Positions 32,333 through 40,981 of a stretch of 64,000 bases of DNA are shown in pieces. Location of the stretch: NCBI RefSeq assembly GCF_049959315.1, contig NZ_CP188201.1. One strand, 5' to 3'. The notes beneath the pieces are model-generated. The model was not told where the DNA came from, ran no database searches, and saw nothing but the letters and a program-made list of their open reading frames with translations. Origin of the DNA: Serratia proteamaculans_D (lineage in GTDB: Bacteria > Pseudomonadota > Gammaproteobacteria > Enterobacterales > Enterobacteriaceae). The position numbers were made by a program, and so were the translations under genes. Positions within the stretch are counted from its first letter, which is position 1. Each line of letters begins with the position of its first letter.

Positions 32333-33283
32333 ATGAATCAACTGGACGCACTCAAGCAGCTAACCACGGTTGTAGCCGACAGCGGCGATATCGAATCGAT
32401 CCGCCAGTTCGAACCGCAAGACGCCACCACCAACCCTTCACTGATCCTGAAGGCCGCTGCACTGCCTCAGTATAAGCCACTGATCCTCGAAGCCCTGAGC
32501 TATGCCCGCCAACAAGGCGGCAGCAAAGAAACCCAATTGATTAATGCCTGCGATAAACTGGCGGTCAATATCGGCGTCGAAATCCTGAAAAGCGTACCGG
32601 GCCGCATTTCCACCGAAGTGGATGCCCGCCTGTCCTTCGACCGCGGTATGTGCGTGGCCAAGGCGCGCAAACTGATCGCGCTGTATCAGCAACAGGGCAT
32701 TGATAAGTCACGTATTCTGATCAAGCTGGCTTCTACCTGGGAAGGCATCAAAGCCGCCGAGGAGCTGGAAAAAGAAGGCATCAATACCAACCTGACGCTG
32801 CTGTTCTCTTTCGCCCAGGCCCGCGCCTGTGCCGAAGCCGGCGTGTTCCTGATTTCACCTTTCGTTGGCCGTATCTATGACTGGTATCAGGCTAAACAGC
32901 CTGCGGCTGACTACGACGCCGAGCAGGATCCTGGCGTGAAATCAGTGCGCAACATTTATGAATACTACAAACAGCACCGTTATCAGACGGTGATCATGGG
33001 GGCCAGCTTCCGCAAGGTAGAGCAAATTCTGGCCCTGGCCGGGTGCGATCGCCTGACCATCGCACCCAACCTGCTGGAACAACTCAAGCAAAGCGAGCAA
33101 CCGGTCGAGCGTAAATTGACGCCATCCACCGAAGGTTTCCATCAGCCTGCCCCACTGGCGGAAGCTGAATTCCGTTGGCAGCACAATCAGGACGCCATGG
33201 CGGTTGAAAAACTGGCCGAAGGTATCCGTCTGTTCGCCGTTGACCAGCAGAAGCTGGAAGACATGCTGGCCGCCGAACTGTAA
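32333..33283 (+). CDS. talA: Transaldolase A
   Basis: A 316-residue enzyme of the non-oxidative pentose phosphate pathway, exchanging a three-carbon unit between sedoheptulose-7-phosphate and glyceraldehyde-3-phosphate. The Schiff-base lysine is Lys131 in RILIKLASTWEG; the motif DATTNPSLILKA and LISPFVGRIYDWY are typical. The talA identity rather than talB is taken from the length and from the position after maeB and before tktB, as in E. coli. tktB follows after 17 bp, forming an operon. The SD AAGGAG is at 32320-32325. Confidence 0.95.
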   Translation: MNQLDALKQLTTVVADSGDIESIRQFEPQDATTNPSLILKAAALPQYKPLILEALSYARQQGGSKETQLINACDKLAVNIGVEILKSVPGRISTEVDARLSFDRGMCVAKARKLIALYQQQGIDKSRILIKLASTWEGIKAAEELEKEGINTNLTLLFSFAQARACAEAGVFLISPFVGRIYDWYQAKQPAADYDAEQDPGVKSVRNIYEYYKQHRYQTVIMGASFRKVEQILALAGCDRLTIAPNLLEQLKQSEQPVERKLTPSTEGFHQPAPLAEAEFRWQHNQDAMAVEKLAEGIRLFAVDQQKLEDMLAAEL

Positions 33284-33300
33284 TTACACTGGAGTAAAAC

Positions 33301-35295
33301 ATGTCCTCTCGTAAAGAGCTTGCCAACGCCATCCGCGCACTCAGCATGGACGCCGTACAAAAAGCAAATTCCGGCCACCCGGGTGCACCTATGGGCATGG
33401 CGGACATCGCCGAAGTCCTGTGGCGTGACTACCTGAACCACAACCCGACCAACCCGCACTGGGCTGACCGTGACCGCTTCGTCCTCTCCAACGGCCATGG
33501 CTCCATGCTGATTTACAGCCTGTTGCACCTCACCGGCTACGACCTGCCGATGAGCGAGCTGGAAAACTTCCGCCAGCTGCACTCCAAAACCCCGGGCCAC
33601 CCGGAATACGGCTACACCCCAGGCGTGGAAACCACCACCGGCCCGCTGGGTCAGGGTATCGCCAACGCCGTCGGTTTCGCCATTGCCGAACGTACCCTGG
33701 GCGCGCAGTTCAACCGCCCTGGTCATGACATCGTTGACCACCACACCTACGCCTTTATGGGCGACGGCTGCATGATGGAAGGCATCTCCCACGAAGTCTG
33801 TTCGCTGGCCGGTACCCTCAAGCTCGGCAAACTGACCGCGTTCTACGATGACAACGGCATCTCCATCGACGGTCACGTGGAAGGCTGGTTCACCGACAAC
33901 ACCGCCGAGCGCTTTGAAGCCTACGGCTGGCACGTGGTGCGTCACGTTGACGGCCACAACCCGGATGCCATCAAGGCCGCCATTGAAGAAGCCCGCAAGG
34001 TCACCGACAAGCCGTCCCTGCTGATGTGCAAAACCGTGATTGGTTTTGGCTCCCCGAACAAGGCCGGGACCCACGATGTGCACGGTGCCGCGCTGGGCGC
34101 CGCCGAAGTGGCCGCCACCCGCGAAGCCCTGGGCTGGAAATACGCCGCCTTCGAAATCCCGCAGGACATCTATGCCCAGTGGGACGCCAAAGAAGCCGGC
34201 AAGGCCAGGGAAGCAGCCTGGAACGACAAGTTCGCTGCCTACGCCAGGGCCTTCCCGGAACTGGCTGCCGAGTTCAAACGCCGTGTGAACGGTGAACTGC
34301 CGGCCAACTGGAAAGCCGAAGCCAAAGCCTTCGTGGAAAAACTGCAGGCCAACCCGGCCAACATCGCCAGCCGCAAGGCCTCGCAGAACGCGCTGGAAAC
34401 CTTCGGCAAGGTGCTGCCGGAATTCCTCGGCGGCTCCGCTGACCTGGCGCCAAGCAACCTGACCATGTGGTCCGGCTCCAAACCGCTGAATGAAGACCTG
34501 GCGGGTAACTACATCCACTACGGCGTGCGCGAGTTCGGCATGACCGCCATCACCAACGGCATCGCGCTGCACGGCGGCTTCCTGCCGTACTCGGCGACCT
34601 TCCTGATGTTCGTGGAATACGCCCGTAATGCGGTGCGTATGGCGGCGCTGATGAAAATCCGCAACGTGTTTGTCTACACCCATGACTCCATCGGTCTGGG
34701 CGAAGACGGCCCGACGCACCAGCCGGTTGAGCAAATGGCCAGCCTGCGTGTGACCCCGAACATGAGCACCTGGCGTCCGTGTGACCAGGTGGAGTCGGCA
34801 GTAGCCTGGCAGTATGGCATCGAGCGTAACGACGGCCCGACCACGCTGATTTTCTCCCGTCAGAACCTGACCCAGCAACCGCGTACCGCAGAGCAACTGG
34901 CCAACGTTTACCGTGGCGGTTATGTGCTGAAGGACTGCGCCGGTACGCCGGACGTTATTCTGATTGCCACCGGTTCGGAAGTGGGTATCACCGTGGAGGC
35001 GGCAGACCAGCTGACCGCGGCGGGCCGTAAGGTGCGGGTGGTCTCCATGCCGTCCACCGACGCGTTCGACAAGCAGGATGCGGCATACCGTGAATCCGTG
35101 CTGCCGGCAGCGGTGAGCGCCCGTGTGGCGGTAGAAGCGGGTATCGCGGACTACTGGTACAAGTATGTAGGCCTGAACGGCGCTATCGTGGGCATGACCA
35201 CCTTTGGTGAGTCTGCCCCGGCAGAGCAGCTGTTCAAAGAGTTTGGTTTCACCGTGGAGAACGTGGTGGCCAAGGCGCAGGCACTGCTGAAATAA
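33301..35295 (+). CDS. tktB: Transketolase B
   Basis: A 664-residue thiamine diphosphate enzyme that transfers two-carbon ketol units in the pentose phosphate pathway. Thiamine-binding motif GDGCMMEGISHEVCSLAG lies near 154-171, the catalytic His26 is in SGHPGAPMG, and the cofactor-activating Glu is in GVREFGMTAITNG near 410. It is co-transcribed with talA. Codon choice is strongly biased to preferred codons, suggesting high expression. The tktB name is from synteny; by sequence it could equally be called tktA-like. Confidence 0.95.
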   Translation: MSSRKELANAIRALSMDAVQKANSGHPGAPMGMADIAEVLWRDYLNHNPTNPHWADRDRFVLSNGHGSMLIYSLLHLTGYDLPMSELENFRQLHSKTPGHPEYGYTPGVETTTGPLGQGIANAVGFAIAERTLGAQFNRPGHDIVDHHTYAFMGDGCMMEGISHEVCSLAGTLKLGKLTAFYDDNGISIDGHVEGWFTDNTAERFEAYGWHVVRHVDGHNPDAIKAAIEEARKVTDKPSLLMCKTVIGFGSPNKAGTHDVHGAALGAAEVAATREALGWKYAAFEIPQDIYAQWDAKEAGKAREAAWNDKFAAYARAFPELAAEFKRRVNGELPANWKAEAKAFVEKLQANPANIASRKASQNALETFGKVLPEFLGGSADLAPSNLTMWSGSKPLNEDLAGNYIHYGVREFGMTAITNGIALHGGFLPYSATFLMFVEYARNAVRMAALMKIRNVFVYTHDSIGLGEDGPTHQPVEQMASLRVTPNMSTWRPCDQVESAVAWQYGIERNDGPTTLIFSRQNLTQQPRTAEQLANVYRGGYVLKDCAGTPDVILIATGSEVGITVEAADQLTAAGRKVRVVSMPSTDAFDKQDAAYRESVLPAAVSARVAVEAGIADYWYKYVGLNGAIVGMTTFGESAPAEQLFKEFGFTVENVVAKAQALLK

Positions 35296-35340
35296 GCCGT
35301 AAGTCAGGGCGCCGCAGGCTGCGCCCTGAACATGATGACG

Positions 35341-35367
35341 AAAACCCGGCGATGCCGGGTTTTTTTA
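35341..35367. terminator. Bidirectional terminator between tktB and nudK
   Basis: A 7-bp GC stem ACCCGGC / GCCGGGT, extended by A/T pairs, with loop GAT, then seven T on the plus strand. On the minus strand a shorter TTTT follows, so it can also end nudK. Confidence 0.88.
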
Positions 35368-35940
35368 TTCCATAATGCGGTGAATTTGCAGGTACTGCAG
35401 CAGCATAATGGTCTTGCCGTCTTTCATGCGCCCGTCGGCGATCATTGCCACCGCCTCGGTGAAGGGCAGTTCCACCACTTCAATATCTTCGTCTTCGATA
35501 CCGCCACCGGCCGCATGACGTTCGTCGTCATGGTATTCGGCAATAAAGAAATGAATAATTTCGGTCACGCCGCCCGGCGACATATAAGCTTCGAAAACCT
35601 TCTTCACCTCACCAACCTGAAAACCGGTTTCTTCCACCGCTTCACGTCGCGCACATTGTTCCGGTGAATCCGCATCCAGCAGGCCCGCACAGGCCTCCAG
35701 CAGCATGCCGCTCTCATTGCCGTTAACATAGGTCGGCATGCGGAATTGATTGGTCAGCACCACCGTGCCCTTGGCGCGGTTATACAGCAGAATGGTCGCG
35801 CCGTTACCGCGATCGTAGACTTCACGCATCTGCTGAACGGAACCGCCATCCTTGCGCTTGAGATCAAAAGTATATTTGTGCAGTACATACCAGTTATCCG
35901 ACAACAGCTCTTTTTTCACATTCTCAATTTTCGCTGACAT
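35365..35940 (-). CDS. nudK: GDP-mannose pyrophosphatase NudK (Nudix)
   Basis: A 191-residue Nudix hydrolase that splits GDP-mannose and related sugar nucleotides. The Nudix box is seen as GLLDADSPEQCARREAVEETGF near 86-107 (G-x5-E-x7-REUxEExGU type, with REAVEETG). Length is identical to E. coli NudK. Position after talA-tktB is conserved. It converges on tktB at a shared terminator. Confidence 0.95.
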   Translation of the reverse strand: MSAKIENVKKELLSDNWYVLHKYTFDLKRKDGGSVQQMREVYDRGNGATILLYNRAKGTVVLTNQFRMPTYVNGNESGMLLEACAGLLDADSPEQCARREAVEETGFQVGEVKKVFEAYMSPGGVTEIIHFFIAEYHDDERHAAGGGIEDEDIEVVELPFTEAVAMIADGRMKDGKTIMLLQYLQIHRIME

Positions 35941-36017
35941 GAACCCTTCTTCTTTTCCGTTAGCTGAAACGCAAAAATGATACCGCGATTAAGCGCCGAA
36001 GTGACAACCGATTTGCA

Positions 36018-36057
36018 ACAAAAAACCCCGTAGCGCATAAAGAACCACGGGGTTTTT
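36018..36057 (-). terminator. Terminator of the nap operon
   Basis: AAAAACCCCG and CGGGGTTTTT pair around a 17-nt loop and are followed on the minus strand by six T. It lies 15 bp after the napC stop. Confidence 0.85.
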
Positions 36058-36071
36058 ACCATCAAAAGTAT

Positions 36072-36689
36072 TTAAAAGCCGTTGGGTACGTCGCGCATAT
36101 CCGGCAACTTATGGGCGATCCCCTTGTGGCAATCGATACAGGTTTTGCCTTCGGTTATCGCCTTGTCGTGCATCTTCGCCGCCACGGTTTTCTGCGCGCT
36201 AAAGTCCATATACTCAAAGTTATGGCAGTTGCGGCACTCTTGCGAGTCATTGGCCTTCATTCGTGCCCATTCGTTGCTCGCCATCGCTAACCGATGCTGG
36301 TCAAATTTCTGTGGCGTATCGATCAACCCGAACGCCTTGGCGTACAACTCCTTGCTGGCCTTAATCTTACGCAGCATTTTCGGCCCCCACTCATGCGGCA
36401 CGTGGCAATCCGGACAGGTGGCGCGCACGCCACTGCGGTTGTTGTAATGCACCGTGCCCATGTATTCCTCATAGACGTTTTCGCGCATTTCATGACAGCC
36501 GATACAGAACTGTTCGGTATTGGCTGCCTCCATGCCGGTATTAAAACCGCCCCAGAAGATGATGCCGGCGCCAAAGCCGAGCAACAGCAGCGTTCCCAGC
36601 GCCAGGCGGCTTGGCCTGCGCCACCAGCGCCAGACCCGCAACAGGCGGCCGGGCTTTTTTTCAGTGGTGGTGTGTTTGTCTTCGCTCAT
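36072..36689 (-). CDS. napC: Tetraheme quinol dehydrogenase NapC
   Basis: A 205-residue membrane-anchored c-type cytochrome of the NapC/NirT family. It oxidises menaquinol/ubiquinol and passes electrons to NapAB. One membrane anchor near 24-50 and four CXXCH sites are visible (CIGCH, CPDCH, CRNCH, CIDCH). It is the last gene of napFDABC. Since napGH is absent, NapC should be the only quinol route to the enzyme encoded here. Confidence 0.96.
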   Translation of the reverse strand: MSEDKHTTTEKKPGRLLRVWRWWRRPSRLALGTLLLLGFGAGIIFWGGFNTGMEAANTEQFCIGCHEMRENVYEEYMGTVHYNNRSGVRATCPDCHVPHEWGPKMLRKIKASKELYAKAFGLIDTPQKFDQHRLAMASNEWARMKANDSQECRNCHNFEYMDFSAQKTVAAKMHDKAITEGKTCIDCHKGIAHKLPDMRDVPNGF

Positions 36690-36700
36690 AGCTCCCCCGC

Positions 36701-37150
36701 TTAATGCCCAAAGCCCGGCATGGGCTGGAAATCATTGCCGACAATCGGCGCCGCGTCGGTTTGCGGTACGTGGCACTGCAGACAGAAATAGCGACGCGGT
36801 GCGACTTCGCTCAGCACCTTGCCGTCCCGATCCATAAAATGCGTCGGGCTGATACGCGGCGCACCGGTGGTGCGGTAATGTTCCACGCCGTGGCACTGCA
36901 GGCAGCGGTTGGTGTTCTTGCTGATCTGATAGCCATCCACGCTATGCGGGATCATCGGCGGCTGATTGACGTAGTTCAGCGCCATCCGTTCCTGCTGCTT
37001 TGGCATCGAGATCGGCCCGCTGGCAGTAGCGGACACTTCCGGAGACTTACTGAGATCGACATCGCTGGCAGCAAACGCCAGGCCGGCAAAGGCCAGCGAC
37101 AACAAGGTCACCCACAGGGCAAGCGTCTTTTTCACAACAGGGCTTTTCAT
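36701..37150 (-). CDS. napB: Diheme cytochrome subunit of periplasmic nitrate reductase, NapB
   Basis: A 149-residue periplasmic electron-transfer subunit. Signal peptide 1-27, then two heme sites CLQCH at 83-87 and CLQCH at 123-127. It carries electrons from NapC to NapA. It is separated from napA by 55 bp and from napC by 11 bp on the same strand. Confidence 0.96.
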   Translation of the reverse strand: MKSPVVKKTLALWVTLLSLAFAGLAFAASDVDLSKSPEVSATASGPISMPKQQERMALNYVNQPPMIPHSVDGYQISKNTNRCLQCHGVEHYRTTGAPRISPTHFMDRDGKVLSEVAPRRYFCLQCHVPQTDAAPIVGNDFQPMPGFGH

Positions 37151-37205
37151 TTTTATTTGGCTCCCGGGTCATTAAATAAGGTGTTCATCGCACAATTCGT
37201 CAGCC

Positions 37206-39692
37206 TCACACCTTCTCCACCTTCACCGCACATTTCTTGAAGTCGACTTCTTTGGAAAGCGGATCGGTGGCGTCCAGCGTCAGGTTATTGACCAGCTGCG
37301 CCGCATCAAAGAACGGCATATACACCAGTCCCCTTGGCGGACGGTTGCGGCCACGGGTTTCGACCGTGCTGATCAATTCGCCACGGCGCGACAGCACCCT
37401 GACCTTCTCGCCACGGCGCAGGTTGCGGCTTTTGGCATCCAGCGGGTGGATAAACACCACCGCCTGCGGGAAGGCACGGTGCAGCTCGGGTACCCGGCGG
37501 GTCATCGAACCGGTATGCCAATGTTCCAGCACCCGTCCGGTGGATAGCCAAAGGTCATATTCTTTATCGGGGCTTTCCGCCGCCGGTTCGAACGGCAGCG
37601 CGAAGATCACCGCCTTGCCGTCCGGCTTGCCGTAGAAACGCACTTCTTCCCCGGTTTTAACGTAGGGGTCAGTCCCTTCGCGGTAGCGCCACAGCGTCTC
37701 TTTGCCCTCCACCACCGGCCAGCGCAGACCGCGAGCCTGATGGTAGCTATCGAACGGCGCCAGATCGTGGCCATGACCGCGACCAAAACCGGCATATTCT
37801 TCAAACAGCCCTTTTTGCAGATAGAAGCCGAAGTCGCGAGCTTCATCGTTAAGCTGATCCGCCGGGATCTCCGTCAGCGGGTATTTATTGACCTCGCCGT
37901 TGGCAAACAGCACGTCGTACAACGTTTTGCCGCGATACTCCGGTTTCTGCGCCAGCAGTTCGGCTGGCCACACATCTTCCACCGTAAAGCGTTTGGAGAA
38001 CTCCACCAGTTGCCACAGATCGGATTTGGCCTCACCCGGCGCTTTCACCTGCTGACGCCAGAACTGAGTGCGGCGCTCCGCATTACCGTAGGCCCCCTCT
38101 TTCTCCACCCACATGGCGGTCGGCAGGATCAGGTCGGCAGCCAGGGCGCTGACGGTCGGGTAAGGATCCGACACCACCACAAAGTTGCGTGCATCGCGCC
38201 AGCCCGGCATCCGGTCTTCATTGATGTTCGGCCCGGCCTGCATGTTGTTGTTGCACATCACCCAGTAAGCGTTCAGCGTGCCGTCTTTCAGCGCGCGGTC
38301 TTGCGCTACCGCATGCAGCCCGACTTTTGCCGGGATGGTGCCGGCCGGCAGTTGCCACTTCTGCTCGGCGGTCTGCCGATGTTTTTCGTTGGTGACCACC
38401 ATGTCGGCCGGCAGACGGTGAGCAAAGGTGCCCACCTCACGCGCGGTGCCGCAGGCGGAAGGCTGGCCGGTCAGCGAGAACGGTCCACAGCCCGGTTTGG
38501 AGATTTTGCCGGTCAGCAGATGCAGGTTGTAGCACAGGTTATTGGCCCACACGCCGCGCGTATGCTGGTTAAAGCCCATGGTCCAGTACGACACCACCTT
38601 GATGTTCGGATCGGCATACAGTTTTGCCAACGCTTCCAGTTGGTCTTCCGGCACGCCGCTCATTTTGGCCGTTTTTTCCAGCGTGTAGTCCGCTACAAAG
38701 GTTTTGTATTCCTCGAAGCTCATCGGATCCGAAGCGTCGCTGCCCGGATTTTTCGCCGCTTTTTCCAGTGGATCGGTTGGACGCAGGCCGTAACCGATAT
38801 CCGTCGCCCCACGGCGGAAGTTGACGTGCCGATTCAGGAAATCCTGATCCACCGCGTTGTTTTGAATGATGTAATTGGCGATGTAGTTCATGATCGCCAG
38901 ATCGGTCTGCGGCGTGAACACCATGCCGTTGTCCGCCAGTTCGAAGCTGCGGTGTTCAAAGGTCGACAACACCGATACGTTGACCTTCTCATTGCTCAGG
39001 CGACGGTCGGTGATGCGCGACCACAGGATCGGGTGCATCTCCGCCATGTTGGAGCCCCACAGCACAAAGGCATCGGCCTGCTCGATATCGTCATAGCAGC
39101 CCATAGGCTCATCCATGCCGAAGGTGCGCATAAAGCCCACGACCGCTGACGCCATACAGTGACGGGCGTTCGGATCCAGGTTATTGGAGCGCAGGCCGGC
39201 TTTGAGCAATTTGGCGGCGGCGTAGCCTTCCCACACCGTCCACTGACCGGAGCCGAACATGCCAACGGCCTCCGGGCCTTTCTCTCTCAGGGCCTGCTTG
39301 AACTTTTCGGCCATAATGTCGAAAGCCTGCTGCCAACTGACCGGCGTGAACTCGCCTTCCTTGTGGTACTGACCGTCCTTCATGCGCAGCAGTGGCTGAG
39401 TCAGACGATCTTTGCCGTACATGATCTTTGGCAGGAAATAGCCTTTGATGCAGCTCAACCCACGGTTGACCGCCGCTTCCGGATCGCCCTGTGAGGCAAC
39501 AATGCGGCCATTCTGGGTACCGACCAGCACGCCACAACCTGTGCCGCAGAAGCGGCAGGGTGCTTTGTCCCATTTGATAGAGTCGGCGCTGCCTGCCACC
39601 GCCTGAGCCACAGTGGGAATAGTCAGCCCGGCGGCTGCCGCAGCGGCGACCGCGGCGTTTGCTTTCATGAAGTCTCGACGACTGAGTTTCAT
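37206..39692 (-). CDS. napA: Periplasmic nitrate reductase catalytic subunit NapA
   Basis: An 828-residue molybdenum enzyme that reduces nitrate to nitrite in the periplasm. A twin-arginine signal (SRRDFMK) shows folded export by Tat. Cys46, Cys49, Cys53 and Cys81 bind the [4Fe-4S] cluster (CRFCGTGC and SCIKG), and Cys179 (NARHCMASA) is the molybdenum ligand of the bis-MGD cofactor. The start overlaps the napD stop by 4 bp, coupling it to the NapD chaperone. Length equals E. coli NapA. Confidence 0.97.
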   Translation of the reverse strand: MKLSRRDFMKANAAVAAAAAAGLTIPTVAQAVAGSADSIKWDKAPCRFCGTGCGVLVGTQNGRIVASQGDPEAAVNRGLSCIKGYFLPKIMYGKDRLTQPLLRMKDGQYHKEGEFTPVSWQQAFDIMAEKFKQALREKGPEAVGMFGSGQWTVWEGYAAAKLLKAGLRSNNLDPNARHCMASAVVGFMRTFGMDEPMGCYDDIEQADAFVLWGSNMAEMHPILWSRITDRRLSNEKVNVSVLSTFEHRSFELADNGMVFTPQTDLAIMNYIANYIIQNNAVDQDFLNRHVNFRRGATDIGYGLRPTDPLEKAAKNPGSDASDPMSFEEYKTFVADYTLEKTAKMSGVPEDQLEALAKLYADPNIKVVSYWTMGFNQHTRGVWANNLCYNLHLLTGKISKPGCGPFSLTGQPSACGTAREVGTFAHRLPADMVVTNEKHRQTAEQKWQLPAGTIPAKVGLHAVAQDRALKDGTLNAYWVMCNNNMQAGPNINEDRMPGWRDARNFVVVSDPYPTVSALAADLILPTAMWVEKEGAYGNAERRTQFWRQQVKAPGEAKSDLWQLVEFSKRFTVEDVWPAELLAQKPEYRGKTLYDVLFANGEVNKYPLTEIPADQLNDEARDFGFYLQKGLFEEYAGFGRGHGHDLAPFDSYHQARGLRWPVVEGKETLWRYREGTDPYVKTGEEVRFYGKPDGKAVIFALPFEPAAESPDKEYDLWLSTGRVLEHWHTGSMTRRVPELHRAFPQAVVFIHPLDAKSRNLRRGEKVRVLSRRGELISTVETRGRNRPPRGLVYMPFFDAAQLVNNLTLDATDPLSKEVDFKKCAVKVEKV

Positions 39693-39955
39693 GGCGTTAC
39701 CTCACCTTGAGTGTCCTGCTGGTGATAAACCAGCGATACCGCCAGTACGCCATCCAAATTGCGTACCGACTCAATTTTCTCCAGCAGCTGATCGGAACAA
39801 GCTGCCTGCATTACCACCACCAACTTGCCGTTCGGCTGGTCCTGGGCCGGAATTTCCGTGTCCGCTATCGCCAGCAAATCGGTAACCAGCCGTGGAATTT
39901 TTTCCGGCCGAGCCTGCACCACCAGCCCGCTAACGTGCCATTCGTTATTCATCAT
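39689..39955 (-). CDS. napD: NapA signal-peptide chaperone NapD
   Basis: An 88-residue cytoplasmic chaperone with a ferredoxin-like fold that binds the NapA Tat signal until the cofactor is inserted. The typical start NNEWHVSGLVVQARPE is present. It overlaps napF by 11 bp and napA by 4 bp, a tightly coupled arrangement. Confidence 0.94.
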   Translation of the reverse strand: MMNNEWHVSGLVVQARPEKIPRLVTDLLAIADTEIPAQDQPNGKLVVVMQAACSDQLLEKIESVRNLDGVLAVSLVYHQQDTQGEVTP

Positions 39956-40442
39956 TATTTTCGCTCTGGGTTAGGGTGACGGCACCGGCCGGGCAACCGG
40001 CGACACAGGCGCCACAGCCCGTGCAGGCCGCGACCTCCAGCACTGGTTGAGCCATTTCGCCCAGACGGGGCCGAAAGCGGATCGCCTGAGTCTCGCAGCT
40101 ATCCTGGCAACTGCGGCATTCCACGCCCCGCTGCGCCAGACAGGCGGTACCGAATACCGCATGTTGTTGCCAGGGGGGTTCTGCCAACGGGCGAAACAGC
40201 GGCTCTTCGCAGGCCTGCACGCAGCGCCCGCAGAAAGTGCATTCCGCTCGCTGAAAGTCAATTTCGGGAAAACCGCCGCTGCCGCTAATCAGCACCCCGG
40301 TTTCGCAGGCGCGAACGCAGGCCTGGCAGCGAGTGCAACCGGCAATAAAAAGGGATCCTTGCAGCGACCACGGGGGGCGGATCGCTGCGGTTGGCTGACG
40401 CCATTGTCCACCGAGCAGGTTACGCCGTGACAATACGGTCAT
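39945..40442 (-). CDS. napF: Ferredoxin-type accessory protein NapF
   Basis: A 165-residue cytoplasmic iron-sulfur protein thought to help NapA maturation. Cysteine groups for [4Fe-4S] clusters are visible as CTRCQACVRAC, CTFCGRCVQAC and CTGCGACVAGCP, plus CRSCQDSC. The start at 40442 (MTVLSRRNLLGG) matches the family length of 164; the longer frame to 40502 runs into an ERIC repeat. It is the first gene of the nap operon. Confidence 0.95.
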   Translation of the reverse strand: MTVLSRRNLLGGQWRQPTAAIRPPWSLQGSLFIAGCTRCQACVRACETGVLISGSGGFPEIDFQRAECTFCGRCVQACEEPLFRPLAEPPWQQHAVFGTACLAQRGVECRSCQDSCETQAIRFRPRLGEMAQPVLEVAACTGCGACVAGCPAGAVTLTQSENNDE

Positions 40443-40483
40443 GCTGTTATCCTCGACATTGCAAACACGCCATCGCGCGTAAA

Positions 40484-40610
40484 TATACCCGTCATCTTTC
40501 AAACTGCAGCGTTGTTACCTGCACTCGCTCACCCCAGTTACTTACTAAAGTAAGCGCCTGGGGATGAGCGAGTTGGGCGCCTAGCCGCAGCTTGAAAGCT
40601 ATAGGGTATA
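40484..40610. repeat. ERIC (intergenic repeat unit), full length
   Basis: The element starts TATACCCGTCATCTTTCAA and ends TTGAAAGCTATAGGGTATA. Its core holds CGCTCACCCCAGTTACTTACT and AAGTAAGCGCCTGGGGATGA, matching the arms of the enterobacterial ERIC consensus. It is 127 bp, the canonical length. It lies 42 bp upstream of the napF start. Confidence 0.93.
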
Positions 40611-40739
40611 GAACCTGTTTTGTATTGTTATTGATTCGTTATCAAGGAGTTATAAGTCGTCGTTAACGGCATTAAAAACGGTGGGCATAAACCTTGATAA
40701 ACACGGGGGTAAGATAAGAGGAGTTCGGGGGGTATATAA

Positions 40740-40755
40740 TCACCCTAAATGGGTA
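40740..40755 (-). promoter_or_regulatory. NarP/NarL-type 7-2-7 heptamer pair
   Basis: Read on the minus strand, TACCCAT-TT-AGGGTGA has one perfect heptamer and a second matching 5 of 7. NarP is encoded close by and activates nap in E. coli. Confidence 0.6.
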
Positions 40756-40769
40756 AATGCGGGGGTAGT

Positions 40770-40783
40770 TTGCGCCAGATCAA
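40770..40783. promoter_or_regulatory. Candidate FNR site of the nap promoter
   Basis: TTGCG-CCAG-ATCAA matches 8 of 10 conserved bases of TTGAT-N4-ATCAA. It is 29 bp upstream of the NarP-type site with respect to nap. A second inverted TTGAT/ATCAA (40631-40645) has a 5-nt spacer and is less likely. Confidence 0.5.
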
Positions 40784-40981
40784 TCAATTACCGACGGGGG
40801 CGGAATTTTAGCCCTGCGATTTTCACTTTCCCGTTATCTAGTTGATTATATAGCCCTCCCCTTTTGTGACGATGGCAGCCAATTTAATGCAAAACGCTGC
40901 GCATTTTAGTTGCAAAACTTATAATTTTGCTTTCGAATGAAACCCGGTGATGCTCATCGCCCGCGAGAAAAGGATGCATGA

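Larger units (their letters stand above)
40443..40981. other. 539-bp divergent nap / narQ control region
   Basis: It holds a complete ERIC element (40484-40610), an inverted TTGAT-N5-ATCAA at 40631-40645, a NarP-type heptamer pair at 40740-40755 and an FNR-like site at 40770-40783. The remainder up to narQ is AT-rich promoter DNA without a gene. Confidence 0.6.

Noticed and set aside
33187..34896. 569-codon open frame on the minus strand across tktB
   Set aside because: It is antisense to the strongly conserved, codon-biased tktB, and its translation is low-complexity and Val/Gly/His-rich. It is a shadow of the high-GC coding bias.
37740..39149. 469-codon open frame on the plus strand across napA
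   Set aside because: It is antisense to napA, with no recognisable domain or start signals, and typical of GC-rich antisense frames.
40631..40645. Canonical FNR site
   Set aside because: The TTGAT and ATCAA halves are perfect but the spacer is 5 nt rather than 4, so it is listed only as a possible variant within the nap control region.
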